Shown here: piece by piece, positions 7,279 to 16,319 of the stretch
Position numbering within the stretch: position 1 is the first letter of the stretch
Layout: each line of letters begins with the position of its first letter
NCBI GenBank assembly: GCA_963742405.1
Contig: CAVUMB010000005.1
Coordinates: 248,001 to 312,000 of the forward strand
Source: JAGVSR01 sp963742405
GTDB taxonomy: Bacteria > Pseudomonadota > Alphaproteobacteria > Rhizobiales > Hyphomicrobiaceae
DNA: 64,000 nucleotides
Reading direction: 5' to 3'
The notes under the pieces: model-generated
Told to the model about the DNA's origin: nothing
The model's database searches: none
What the model saw: the letters and a program-made list of their open reading frames with translations, nothing else
Translations under genes and position numbers: made by a program

Positions 7279-9578
7279 CGTACGACCTCGCCAGGGAGCG
7301 GATCGGCTCCCGCCGTTCGGCCACGCAGGTCACGGCCAGACGAGGGAAAACCTGGTGCCGGATTGGGAAGTGCCGCCCGGTCGCCCGCCTTACCGCCCGG
7401 TACGGGCACCGGCGCACCGCCTGTGCCCGCAGGTTTGTCGGCCAGGCCTGCCGCCTTGCGAAGATCCATATTGACCCGGCGCAACACGTCGCGGGCCGCA
7501 TCGGGAAGCCGCCGCGAGGCCTTCGCCGCTGCTTCCGCTTCGCCCGTCAACTGCGCAGCCAGTGCCGGGTCGCTGATCCGCAATTCGGCTATTCGCTGCT
7601 GTTCGGCGAGTAATGCAGGATGTGGATCGAGACCGGCCAGCGTTGGAATGTTCATGTCCTTGTGAGCCACGACCATAAAGTCATGCCAGATGGGCGCGGC
7701 GACTTGACCGCCGGTATTGCTGTGCGCCATCGGCCGGTTGTCGTCGTTACCGAGCCAGATTGAAGCGACGTATCGACCTGTGAAACCGACGAACCAGATG
7801 TCATTGGGCCCCGAACTCGTACCGGTCTTGCCGGCCACATGCGTAAAGTCGAGGGCCGCGCGCTGAGCCGTGCCGTCGGTAACAACCTTATTCATCATCC
7901 AGTTCATACCGGCCGCCACCTCTGGCTTCACGATTTGCGGCGGTGCGGGCTCATCGCGCTCGCGGCTGTAGATCAGTTCGCCTTTCGAGCTGTAAAGCTC
8001 CGTGATGCCGTAGGGCAGCGCGCGCTTGCCGCCGTTGGCGAAGGTTGCAAATCCGCCGGTGTGTTCGAGCGGCGTGATGCCGGTATCGCCAAGCGCCATC
8101 GAACAGGATTTGCGTACACCCTTGATGCCGAGCCGTTGCGTCATCTCGATCACGTTTTCGCGTCCGACCGCGAACGAGAGTTCTGCCGCCACCGTGTTCA
8201 GCGACTTGGCCAGTGCCAGCCATAGAGGCATCCGCGAGCCCGAACCACCGCCGCCGCCGTAATTCGACGGGCTCCATCGACCGCAGGAGCGCGACGCATC
8301 CCGTACGACTGTCGTGGGCTTGTAACCGTGTTCGAGCGCCGTGGCGTAGACGTAGACTTTGAACGAAGAGCCGGGCTGGCGGCGCGCATGTGTCGCGCGA
8401 TTGAACTGGCTCTCGCCGTAGTCTGGCCCGCCGACCATCGCGCGAACCGCGCCATCCGTCTCCATAGCGACGAGAGCACCTGAGTTGAGCCGCAAGCTAC
8501 GCCCGCGCTGGCGTATGAATGGCACAATCGCGTCGTCGGCCGCCTTCTGCATCGCCAGATCGATCGTCGTACGCGCGGTCAGCACATACTGGCCTTTACC
8601 TTCGGCGAGCTTTTGGACTTCCTCGAATGCGTAATCAAGGAACCAGTCCGGACTGTCGGTGACGCGTGTCTCAACGATTTTTGCAGGATTGAGTCGCGCC
8701 TCGTGAACTTCGGCCGCTGTATAAAACCCGGCTTCGACAAGGTTCTGCAGCACCTCGTTCGTGCGCGCCCGGGCCGCAGGCAAATTGATATGCGGCGCAT
8801 ATTTCGTCGGCGCTTTGTAAAGACCGCCGAGAAGAGCGGCTTCCGGCAGCGTCACCTCTCGCACGGACTTGCCGAAGTAGAACTGCGACGCGGCTTCCAC
8901 TCCGAATGCGCCGCCGCCCATGTATGCGCGGTCGAGGTACAGCTTCAGGATTTCGCGTTTTGTGAATCGGCTTTCCAAAAGAAACGACAAGAACAGTTCT
9001 TTGATTTTTCGCTCCAACGACCTCTCGGACGAGAGAAACAGGTTCTTGGCAAGCTGCTGCGTCAGCGATGACCCACCCTGGACCACGTCGTTGGCGCGCA
9101 AGTTCTCCGCCAGAGCGCGGATGGTGCCAAGCACGTCGATGCCGTAATGCTCAAAGAAGCGCCGGTCCTCGGTCGCTAGCGTCGCTTTGATGACGCTCTC
9201 GGGGATTTCTTCGAGCGGCACCGCGTCGTTGTGCAGGATGCCGCGCTTGCCGATCTCGTTGCCGTCTTTGTCGAGAAACCGGACGCTGTAGCGGCCGGTC
9301 AGGAAACGCCCCTCGTCGAAATCGTTGAAGGCCGGGATCGCCAACGCGAACAGCACGACCAGACCACCAGCGCCAAGTGTCAGGGCTTCGGAGGCCAGTT
9401 CGTTGACAAGCCTTTTCCAGCCGGTGAGCTGAAAGCGGGCGAAAAATGTTTGTGCGGCGTTCCATGCGTCGCGGATGTGCGACCACGATTCCGACAGTGC
9501 CGAATCGATTTTGGCGTCGAGCCCGAGCAGGTTCGAGAGCTTGTCACGGCCGCCTTGTTTGAAAAACCAGTCGCTCAA
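7275..9578 (-). CDS. Class A penicillin-binding protein (transglycosylase/transpeptidase, PBP1A type)
   Basis: The 767-residue protein polymerises and cross-links peptidoglycan at the outer face of the inner membrane. After one membrane anchor (about residues 68-86) comes the GT51 domain, with the catalytic-Glu motif ATEDRRFFEHYGID near residue 137 and GGSSLTQQLAKNLFL. The transpeptidase domain shows SSFK (about 403), SLN (about 460) and KTGTSSG (about 585), so all three catalytic motifs are present. A Pro/Gly-rich tail ends the protein. The frame starts at a TTG (9578) with GAGG upstream; no better start is visible. It heads a coupled operon with the DUF1214 and DUF1254 genes. Confidence 0.93.
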   Translation of the reverse strand: MSDWFFKQGGRDKLSNLLGLDAKIDSALSESWSHIRDAWNAAQTFFARFQLTGWKRLVNELASEALTLGAGGLVVLFALAIPAFNDFDEGRFLTGRYSVRFLDKDGNEIGKRGILHNDAVPLEEIPESVIKATLATEDRRFFEHYGIDVLGTIRALAENLRANDVVQGGSSLTQQLAKNLFLSSERSLERKIKELFLSFLLESRFTKREILKLYLDRAYMGGGAFGVEAASQFYFGKSVREVTLPEAALLGGLYKAPTKYAPHINLPAARARTNEVLQNLVEAGFYTAAEVHEARLNPAKIVETRVTDSPDWFLDYAFEEVQKLAEGKGQYVLTARTTIDLAMQKAADDAIVPFIRQRGRSLRLNSGALVAMETDGAVRAMVGGPDYGESQFNRATHARRQPGSSFKVYVYATALEHGYKPTTVVRDASRSCGRWSPSNYGGGGGSGSRMPLWLALAKSLNTVAAELSFAVGRENVIEMTQRLGIKGVRKSCSMALGDTGITPLEHTGGFATFANGGKRALPYGITELYSSKGELIYSRERDEPAPPQIVKPEVAAGMNWMMNKVVTDGTAQRAALDFTHVAGKTGTSSGPNDIWFVGFTGRYVASIWLGNDDNRPMAHSNTGGQVAAPIWHDFMVVAHKDMNIPTLAGLDPHPALLAEQQRIAELRISDPALAAQLTGEAEAAAKASRRLPDAARDVLRRVNMDLRKAAGLADKPAGTGGAPVPVPGGKAGDRAALPNPAPGFPSSGRDLRGRTAGADPLPGEVVR

Positions 9579-9691
9579 ACCCGTGCGCCTCGCTTATGAC
9601 AGTCTACTTTGAGGATGAAAGCCTCGCACTGGGACCGCGCCGACCGGCCGTCTGGTCCTTTGCGCGGCCGCGCAATAGAGGGCAGCACGAC

Positions 9692-10261
9692 ATGGCCAAG
9701 ATGGGGCAGAGCCGGCGGAATCGCACGCCTCCGACAGACTTTGATCTAGCACTTCCCGACACGCACGCGCGAGAGGGGCGTCGCATCGATGCGCGTGTCA
9801 ACAAAAAAGGCGCGCCCGCCAGGCCTTTCTGGGAGACGAGGTCATTGGAGGAGATGTCTCCCGAAGAGTGGGAATCGCTGTGCGACGGCTGTGGCCGCTG
9901 TTGCCTCAACAAGCTCGAAGACGAGGACACGGGCGAGATCGTTCTAACGCGGCTCGCCTGCGCGCTGCTCGATATCGGCCAATGCCGTTGCTCGGATTAC
10001 TCCAACCGGTTCGCCAAAATGCCCGATTGCATCAACCTCACACCGGAAAAAGTCCGAGCTCTCAAGTGGCTGCCTGTGACCTGTGGCTACCGCCGAGTCA
10101 AGGAAGGCCGCGGTCTGGCCTGGTGGCACCCGCTCATCTCGGGCGATCCCGAAACAGTGCACCAGGCCGGCATATCGGTCCGGAACTTTGCCCGCTCCGA
10201 AAAGGGCGTCCGCGAGGAGAACTTCGCCCGTTACATCATCGCGGATTTCGACGACGCCTGA
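9692..10261 (+). CDS. YcgN family (UPF0260) cysteine-cluster protein
   Basis: About 189 residues from the ATG at 9692. The family signature is FWETRSLEEMSPEEWESLCD, then GCGRCCLNKLEDEDTGEIV, and a later Cys-rich stretch (GQCRCSDYSNRF). The Cys residues are thought to bind metal or an Fe-S cluster; the role is not established. AGAGGG upstream supports ATG 9692. The frame is open back to 9596, close to the divergent penicillin-binding protein start. It is convergent with the Tyr-rich protein gene. Confidence 0.9.
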   Translation: MAKMGQSRRNRTPPTDFDLALPDTHAREGRRIDARVNKKGAPARPFWETRSLEEMSPEEWESLCDGCGRCCLNKLEDEDTGEIVLTRLACALLDIGQCRCSDYSNRFAKMPDCINLTPEKVRALKWLPVTCGYRRVKEGRGLAWWHPLISGDPETVHQAGISVRNFARSEKGVREENFARYIIADFDDA

Positions 10262-10264
10262 ACC

Positions 10265-10675
10265 TTAGCGGTGGCGACGGTAATACGCCCGACGAGCATG
10301 GTACGGCCGGCGGTAATGGGACCGCACCCGGTACGCTCGATAGGGAGAATAGTACGAATACGGACGAAATACGCGATACGGCCGGCTCTCGTAGTAGTCG
10401 TAGTCGTCGTAGTTGCTGTAGCCGTAGTTGCGATACACGTAGCCCGGATAACCATAATAACCGTAGCCCGGATAACCGTAGCCGTAATACCGCGCGCGGG
10501 GATAGTAGTATGGGCGATACGCCTGGCTGATGATTATTCCCGTGGCGACACCCGCCGCGATGCCCCAGCCGACGCCCCGATACCGGTGCGCTTCCGCCTG
10601 TTGGGCCGTCGTCGAAAGGCTCATGACGGCGATCAACGCCGCCAGCCCCGATGCCGTGAGAGCACGCATACGCAT
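10265..10675 (-). CDS. Tyr-rich secreted protein
   Basis: A 136-residue protein with a clear signal peptide (MRMRALTASGLAALIAVMSL, then TTAQQAEA). After a Gly-containing hydrophobic stretch (GWGIAAGVATGIIISQAY) the remainder is dominated by Tyr, Arg, Gly and Pro (GYGYPGYGYYGYPGYVYRNY). The ATG at 10675 follows GGGAGG and is preferred to the longer open frame. Similar glycine-zipper/Tyr-rich small proteins occur in Hyphomicrobiales envelopes without assigned function. Tyr-rich low complexity could support adhesion or cross-linking, but this is speculative. Confidence 0.75.
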   Translation of the reverse strand: MRMRALTASGLAALIAVMSLSTTAQQAEAHRYRGVGWGIAAGVATGIIISQAYRPYYYPRARYYGYGYPGYGYYGYPGYVYRNYGYSNYDDYDYYESRPYRVFRPYSYYSPYRAYRVRSHYRRPYHARRAYYRRHR

Positions 10676-10820
10676 TGCAACCTCCCGATCAAGATCAGCG
10701 CTACGCCCGCCGCGATCCGGCCAGCCAGCACCCCGCACGAGACCACGATAAACCTGCCGCAACATTGAGGAAAGTCAAAACCTTCCACGACGACAGTGCG
10801 TTTTTTGACTATAAGCCCCG

Positions 10821-11140
10821 TTAGCGCGATTTCGCTGTTTTCGCCGCAACGGCACGAACGTCGGCCACAAACTGCACCAGCATCCCGCTCATGAGTTCGA
10901 CGCTTTCCTTTGGTGCGGTGTGCGGCGTGCCGGCGGTAAATGGAGGCTCGGGCGCATACTCCGCCAGAAGTTGCACACCTTCGGCGTAACGCTGGTCGCG
11001 CAGCTTGGCGAGAATGTGCAGCCCAAAATCGATCCCCGCCGTCACACCGGCACCGGTGATCCGATTGCGGTCGACCACGACGCGCGCATCGACGGGTTCG
11101 GCACCAAAGTCACGTAACTCCCGGTTCGGATAGTCCCAGC
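10821..11140 (-). pseudogene. Remnant of a DJ-1/PfpI (isonitrile hydratase-like) gene, C-terminal part only
   Basis: The reverse strand encodes ELRDFGAEPVDARVVVDRNR, then ITGAGVTAGIDFGLHILAKL and YAPEPPFTAGTP, which match the C-terminal third of cyclohexyl-isocyanide hydratase-like proteins of the DJ-1/PfpI superfamily. The N-terminal two thirds, including the nucleophile-elbow Cys, are missing. Upstream of about 11140 the frame continues but no longer resembles the family, and I see no N-terminal half in other frames. A truncated, non-functional remnant is the best reading. A gene call from the GTG at 11078 (85 residues) would be misleading. Confidence 0.75.
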
Positions 11141-11595
11141 GTTGTCCACCGACAAGTCGGTCTCTCGCCGGAAACCGCTGAAAATCCGTCGCGCCTCGCG
11201 AGCGGCTTAAACTGATTACCCGCTGTCGATAATCAATTTTGGGATCATCTCAATCGATTGTGGAATTTGCACGCCCTTGGATGACCAAGACGGCATAAAA
11301 CCGATGGGAATAGCGGCCTTCAGCACGAACGCAATAAGCAGCTCGCCGGAAAAAATCCGGCGTACTTTTCGCCACGCTGTTGCGCCCGTGAACACGTCAG
11401 TGAATGAACCTTGTCAAGCAGATGACGGTAAAACGTAAACTGGATCACGACAGCTGCATGTGACGCGAATGTTACGAGGCACGGCTACATCTCACATTGG
11501 GCACGTGACGCCGCTCGTCTCCAACAAGTTTGAAACGAACGCCCCTCGCGCGCCGTAAGGATAATCACACGCTGAACCGCAACGCAGGCGCTCCC
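11141..11595. other. Intergenic region between the PfpI remnant and msrP
   Basis: No gene recognised. It is more AT-rich than its flanks, contains short hyphenated repeats around 11225-11260 (TCGATAATCAATTTTGGGAT and a later AATCGATTG), and must hold the msrP promoter. It may also contain decayed sequence from the truncated gene on its left. Confidence 0.5.
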
Positions 11596-12546
11596 ATGCT
11601 CATCCGCCGTCCGCCCGACATCACGTCATCGGAAATCACGCCGAAGGCGCTCTACTTGAGACGGCGCGAGATGCTGGCCGGTCTCGCGGCCGCCGGCCTC
11701 TTCGCTGTCGGCCGGACGGGCGGGGCCCACGCCGCTGAACCTGCTGCCGTCAAAAGCCCGTTCTCGACGACAGAGCCCCAGACCCGCCGTGACGATGCGA
11801 CGACCTACAACAATTTCTACGAGTTCGGCGTCGACAAGGCTGATCCGGCGCAATACGCCGGGGCGCTGACCACCGCGCCGTGGTCGGTGAAGATCGACGG
11901 CCTCGTCGACAAGCCGGCCACGTATACGCTCGAAGACATTCTGAAGTCGGCCCCGATCGAGGAGCGCGTGTACCGGCTGCGCTGCGTCGAAGGTTGGTCG
12001 ATGGTCATCCCTTGGCTCGGTTTTCCTCTCGCCGCGCTGCTCAATAAGGTCGGCCCGCAATCCAGCGCCAAGTTTGTGGCCTTCGAGACGCTTGTGCGCC
12101 CGGAGGAAATGCCGGGTCAGAGAGGCTCGTTTCAGGCTCTGCAGTGGCCCTACATCGAAGGCCTGCGCCTCGACGAAGCCATGCATCCGCTGACGATCCT
12201 GGCGACGGGCATGTACGGCGAGACGCTGCCGAACCAGAACGGCGCTCCGCTGCGGTTGGTTGTGCCGTGGAAGTACGGCTTCAAGAGCATCAAGTCGATC
12301 GTGCGCATCACGCTTCTCGACAAGCAGCCACCGACGACGTGGCAGGACATGGCCGCCAGCGAGTACGGCTTTTTTTCTAACGTCAACCCCGAAGTCGATC
12401 ACCCGCGTTGGAGCCAAGCGACAGAGCGGCGCATCGGCGACGGCAGCGGGCTCTTAGCGCAGCGCCGCCCGACGCAGATGTTCAACGGTTATGCGGATCA
12501 GGTCGCCGGTCTTTATAGCGGGCTCGATCTCAGGGTGAATTTCTGA
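11596..12546 (+). CDS. msrP: Protein-methionine-sulfoxide reductase catalytic subunit MsrP
   Basis: The 316-residue molybdoenzyme repairs oxidised Met residues of periplasmic proteins. The N-terminus MLIRRPPDITSSEITPKALY is typical of MsrP (YedY). A Tat signal follows (RRREMLAGLAAAGLFAVG). The Mo-cofactor ligand Cys is at about residue 130 in YRLRCVEGWSMVIPWLGFPL, and PWKYGFKSIKSIVRI closes the molybdopterin fold. The ATG at 11596 reproduces the family start; the open frame upstream is not conserved. The stop codon overlaps the msrQ start by one base (TGATG), so the two subunits are coupled. Confidence 0.96.
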   Translation: MLIRRPPDITSSEITPKALYLRRREMLAGLAAAGLFAVGRTGGAHAAEPAAVKSPFSTTEPQTRRDDATTYNNFYEFGVDKADPAQYAGALTTAPWSVKIDGLVDKPATYTLEDILKSAPIEERVYRLRCVEGWSMVIPWLGFPLAALLNKVGPQSSAKFVAFETLVRPEEMPGQRGSFQALQWPYIEGLRLDEAMHPLTILATGMYGETLPNQNGAPLRLVVPWKYGFKSIKSIVRITLLDKQPPTTWQDMAASEYGFFSNVNPEVDHPRWSQATERRIGDGSGLLAQRRPTQMFNGYADQVAGLYSGLDLRVNF

Positions 12547-13196
12547 TGCCCGTCGCCATGGCCGCCACGCGCTTCACGTTGCCGGCTCGGCCGGCTTGGG
12601 CACGCCTTGCCAACCCTGCCCTTTACGTCTTCGGACTGGTGCCGGCGGTGTGGACCTTCCACCTCGCCCTGACCGACCAGCTCGGTGCCGATCCGGTGAA
12701 GGTCTTGGAACGATCGCTGGGTTTGTGGTCGCTTCGGTTTCTCGTCGCCGGCCTCGCCATCTCGCCGTTGCGCCGCTTCACCGGCTTTAGTCTGCTGCGC
12801 CATCGCCGCGCTTTGGGGTTGCTGGCATTCGTATACGCAATGCTGCATGTCGTCGTTTATGCCGGGTTGGATCAAGGGCTAGATGTCGGCGCCATCTGGA
12901 AAGACATCGTCAAACGCCCGTACATCACCGTCGGCTTGTTGGCCTTCGTCATCCTCATTCCGCTGGCGGCCACGTCGAACACGGCCTCGATCCGGCGGCT
13001 CGGATCGCTGTGGCAGAAGCTGCACCGCTGGGTCTACCTGGCCGCCGCAGCCGCAGCACTGCATTTCGCACTGCTCGTCAAATCGCTGACGGCGGAACCG
13101 ATCATCTATGCGGCGCTTGTTGCCGGCTTACTGCTGGTGAGACTGCTGCCCAAAAGCGCCGCCCGCGGACGCCAAGTCCGACAGCGTGTTCGCTGA
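12546..13196 (+). CDS. msrQ: MsrQ, heme-binding membrane subunit of the MsrPQ system
   Basis: A 216-residue integral membrane protein with about six hydrophobic helices. Conserved-looking segments are PLRRFTGFSLLRHRRALGLL, AFVYAMLHVVVYAGLDQG and LGSLWQKLHRWVYLAAAAAA, whose His residues fit the heme ligands of the ferric-reductase-like family. It passes electrons from the quinone pool to MsrP. The ATG overlaps the msrP stop by one base. The C-terminus is strongly basic. It converges with the RTX metalloprotease gene. Confidence 0.94.
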   Translation: MPVAMAATRFTLPARPAWARLANPALYVFGLVPAVWTFHLALTDQLGADPVKVLERSLGLWSLRFLVAGLAISPLRRFTGFSLLRHRRALGLLAFVYAMLHVVVYAGLDQGLDVGAIWKDIVKRPYITVGLLAFVILIPLAATSNTASIRRLGSLWQKLHRWVYLAAAAAALHFALLVKSLTAEPIIYAALVAGLLLVRLLPKSAARGRQVRQRVR

Positions 13197-13297
13197 AATT
13201 TGTCATAAAACAGCGTGCGACAGATTTCGATCAACGATTCATCGGAGGCAAGCGGAGCGGACAACGGACTGGGGGGTAGGGGTAAAAGGATCGGTTT

Positions 13298-15301
13298 TTA
13301 AATGACCACAAAATCGGCGGCGGTCAGCGTGGCGGTTACGTTGGTCAAGGTCGCGAAGTGCACTTGCGCCGCCGCACCCGTGCCGTCGGCGTCGTAGTAC
13401 AGCGCGCCAGTGTGGTCGTCGAAGATGATCCTGTCTGACGCATCGAGCGCCCCCGATCCTGTCGCAAACGCCGTCGCGGCCAGAGCGCCCGTCTTGGGCA
13501 ATCCTTTGAAAATCGCGTTCTCAAGCCGGACGGTGTCGTCCGCTACGTTAAAGTCGAAGATGGTATCGACATTGCTCGGGCCGAGTGCCGACTTGAAAAG
13601 GAAGATATCTCGGCCATTTCCGCCGTAGAGCGCATCGCTGCCCAGTCCCCCATCGAGGATGTCGGCGCCGTTGCCGCCGTGGATCACGTTCGCCAGTGCA
13701 TTGCCGGTGCCACGGAACGAAGCCGTGCCTGCATATTCCAAGTTCTCGACGTTGACTGCCAGTGTCAGCGACGCGAGCGTAGTGCGCACTGTGTCGATGC
13801 CGTTGTTACCGCTTTCGCCGACGACATCCGATATGTTGTCAACGACGTAGAGGTCATTGCCGCCGTCACCGTACATGCGGTCTCGGCCGGTCCCGCCGTC
13901 TAGCACATCGCTGCCGTCCCGGCCGTACAATATGTCATTGCCGCCGAGGCCAAGAATGATGTCATCGGCGCCCGCGCCGTAAAGGGTGTTGCCGGCCGCC
14001 GTTCCGACAATCGTAATTGTTTGAGGTGGAGGCGGAGGCGGTGGCGACGGTGGCGTGCCGGCCAAGAGATCGGCGGAGGTTAGAATGACATGGCTGCTGT
14101 CACTGAAACTCTCGACGTTGACAATGGTGTCGGTCCAGTCGGTACCGGAGATCGCGAACGTCGCTGTTGCGCTGTCATAGATGACCGTCATTGCGCTCCA
14201 GACCGAATCCAGAATAACGAGGTCGGTGCCGAAGCCGCCGTCGATGTGATCTGAGCCCGCGTTGCCGATCAGCGTGTCGTTGCCGCCCAACCCAAATAAA
14301 TTGTCATTGCCGGCGTTGCCCGTAAGCACGTTGTCGAGGTCGTTGCCGGCGATATTGTCGGCACCACTGCCGCCGACAGCGTTTTCGATGGCTGCCGTGC
14401 GCGCGATCCAAATGTTGAGTGTCATGGACGCCGCGGAAGATGCCCCGCCCGCGGACAGGTCGATGCTACTAGCCGTGGCAAATCCGCTGAGATCGAGTGT
14501 ATCGACGCCTGCGCTGTCGAAAATGGTGAGGATGGGATTCTTGTTGTTTGCGAAATTAAAGATCGCGGCTGCGGCGCCGGTCACGTTGGAGTTGAAGCCA
14601 TAGATGGTGTCGCCGGTTCGCGTCGTCGTCTCCACGCCATAGATAGATTGGATCGCCATGATGTCGTTGACCATCGGCGTCTGAGGAGAATAGAGGCGTC
14701 CATCGGCGCCGATCCAGTCGGCCCAGGCCACAAGACCCTCGCCATTGGCCGAACCCGAACCCCAACTGGGGCCGTAGTACGACATTACCGAGTAAACGGT
14801 GCTGTCCTGGAAACTGGACGGACCGGACGTGGCGCTGCCGTTGTACTCGCCCATGTGTTCAAGGCCGAGTGCGTGCCCAATTTCGTGGACGGTGCTGACG
14901 AACCCATGCCGGCCAACGGTCGGCGTGACAAGATTGTTACCACCCGACGTGGCGTCATAAGCCGAATTGAACCAGACGCTCCCGACGGACGGGAAATAGG
15001 CGTGCGCATAACTGACCGCGGTGGTCGAGAATGCCAGCTCGATGTTGGACGACGACCACACCGAGCCACCCGCAACTTCCGACATGTCGGGCGCGATGAG
15101 ATCGTCCCAAAGCTGCAGAGCCAGCCGTGCGGTCGGTTTTTCCGCGTCGGCAAAAGCGCGAAATCCGGGAGCTTCGCCTGACGCTGTGTAGAGCCCCGTC
15201 GACAGTCCCGGAAACGAATAGGTAATCGTATCGCCCTGCCACTTGGCGCCGGAATTGAGCTGAGCGAGAATTTGGGTCTCGGTCCAGGATGAAAGCGCCA
15301 C
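13298..15301 (-). CDS. Secreted M10 (serralysin-type) metalloprotease with RTX calcium-binding repeats
   Basis: About 667 residues. The catalytic domain contains the zinc motif HEIGHALGLEHMG and a Met-turn (YSVMSYYGPSWG). Three blocks of RTX nonapeptides follow (GNDNLFGLGGNDTLIGNAGS; GNDILYGRDGSDVLDGGTGR; GADILDGGLGSDALYGGNGR), with a poly-Pro linker between the first and second. The C-terminus, rich in Ala, Thr and Leu and ending LTAADFVVI, resembles a type I secretion signal. It has no Sec signal peptide, as expected for type I export. The frame opens at TTG 15352; I prefer the GTG at 15301, which has GGAG upstream and begins the conserved part. No type I exporter is adjacent. Confidence 0.9.
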   Translation of the reverse strand: MALSSWTETQILAQLNSGAKWQGDTITYSFPGLSTGLYTASGEAPGFRAFADAEKPTARLALQLWDDLIAPDMSEVAGGSVWSSSNIELAFSTTAVSYAHAYFPSVGSVWFNSAYDATSGGNNLVTPTVGRHGFVSTVHEIGHALGLEHMGEYNGSATSGPSSFQDSTVYSVMSYYGPSWGSGSANGEGLVAWADWIGADGRLYSPQTPMVNDIMAIQSIYGVETTTRTGDTIYGFNSNVTGAAAAIFNFANNKNPILTIFDSAGVDTLDLSGFATASSIDLSAGGASSAASMTLNIWIARTAAIENAVGGSGADNIAGNDLDNVLTGNAGNDNLFGLGGNDTLIGNAGSDHIDGGFGTDLVILDSVWSAMTVIYDSATATFAISGTDWTDTIVNVESFSDSSHVILTSADLLAGTPPSPPPPPPPQTITIVGTAAGNTLYGAGADDIILGLGGNDILYGRDGSDVLDGGTGRDRMYGDGGNDLYVVDNISDVVGESGNNGIDTVRTTLASLTLAVNVENLEYAGTASFRGTGNALANVIHGGNGADILDGGLGSDALYGGNGRDIFLFKSALGPSNVDTIFDFNVADDTVRLENAIFKGLPKTGALAATAFATGSGALDASDRIIFDDHTGALYYDADGTGAAAQVHFATLTNVTATLTAADFVVI

Positions 15302-15543
15302 CAGGCCAACTCCGCTGATGCCCCGCGGATGTGCCGATCCGCAGCCTAACAAGATGGATCGACATTGACGGATGGGACGTCACCGGTTTCTTTGCGTTTT
15401 TGTTCGAATTTTATGAAACTGCCGGGCAAATGCCGCCGACCGCCGGCATTGTGCCGGCATCGTTGCGCAACGATTAAAGAGCGACCCGTTCCGTCGATAG
15501 GACGCAACGAGCCGCTTGGTGTGAAAGCATGGCCGGCTGTGGC

Positions 15544-15963
15544 TTATTCGACCGCGCAGGCAACTTCCGCCGTCGTGCCGGTCGCGGGAATGAACTTTCG
15601 GCACGTGGACGGGCTCGCCGCCACTTTGATCGGCTTGGAATTGGCTGTCGCTTCGGCGGACGCGGTGACCGTGGCTTCAGGAGCCGTGTCCGTTTTGGCT
15701 GTAGCGACGGCACGCTCCTTGGCGGCTTCCCGCGCGTGGGCGATCTCAATGCTCTTGCGGCGCTTGGCGGCCGCGATCGCACGAGCTTCGGCTGCTCTGC
15801 GGGCCCGGACTTGCGCCATGTAGGACGGCGACGGCGAGCTGGTGGCCACGCGATGGCCGCCATATCCGCCGTGACCGCATCCACCGGCCTCGGCGGCTCC
15901 AATAAACGTCAGTGAAGCAAGAAGAGCGGCTGCGGCAGCAGTTGTGCGGGATGTGTTGAACAT
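15544..15963 (-). CDS. Secreted Ala/Arg-rich protein with C-terminal CRKF...TAEVAC motif
   Basis: A 139-residue protein. It has a signal peptide (TTAAAAALLASLTFIGAAEA), a Gly/His-rich stretch (GGCGHGGYGGH), and a long Ala/Arg/Lys-rich helical middle (RARRAAEARAIAAAKRRKSI). The C-terminus is TCRKFIPATGTTAEVACAVE. Two other secreted proteins in this window, at 53291 and 53896, end with the same pattern: C-R-[KR]-[FY], five to six residues, T-x-E-[VI], one residue, C. The two Cys probably form a disulfide in the periplasm. No function is known to me. ATG 15963 gives the cleanest signal peptide. Confidence 0.7.
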   Translation of the reverse strand: MFNTSRTTAAAAALLASLTFIGAAEAGGCGHGGYGGHRVATSSPSPSYMAQVRARRAAEARAIAAAKRRKSIEIAHAREAAKERAVATAKTDTAPEATVTASAEATANSKPIKVAASPSTCRKFIPATGTTAEVACAVE

Positions 15964-16319
15964 GGCGAGCAACCTTTCAGTTGTGATCCGGTGCGGGAGA
16001 TGCGTCGGCCCGTGCGATGCAGAACTTTGTCATGAAAGGCGGAGCGAAGCTGTTTCTCCCGGCACAGCCAACCAACGTGACGATGACCACTTATCCCCGT
16101 CGATCCGAGCCGCGCTAAACTGTCGGGTTGGCCCGAAAAAAGTGGAATAAGTTATTGAAATAGTTCGGTTAAACAGAAATTTGCTCTTGTCAGCGCAACG
16201 GTTCTCGTGTAGGTTTTGGGTATGGTGCGAGAGTTGCGGGTGACGGCGACCGACACGCAGCGCTCGCGCCGGTTCGCATCCAAATCATCCCCTAGTGTCG
16301 ATTGAAGGAGTGGCTCCGC
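15964..16319. other. Intergenic region upstream of the GTA/phage remnant
   Basis: No gene recognised in this stretch of about 356 bases. A relatively AT-rich segment lies near 16140-16190. It should contain promoters for the divergent secreted-protein gene and possibly for the phage-like genes. Confidence 0.5.

Noticed and set aside
10231..10455. A frame encoding runs of Thr and Val opposite the 10265 gene
   Set aside because: Produced by reading Tyr/Arg codon repeats of the Tyr-rich gene in another frame. There is no start context.
15544..15963. Possible histone-H1-like DNA-binding protein because of the Ala/Lys/Arg middle
   Set aside because: A clear signal peptide and a C-terminal Cys pair make it an exported protein; similar tails occur in two other secreted proteins.
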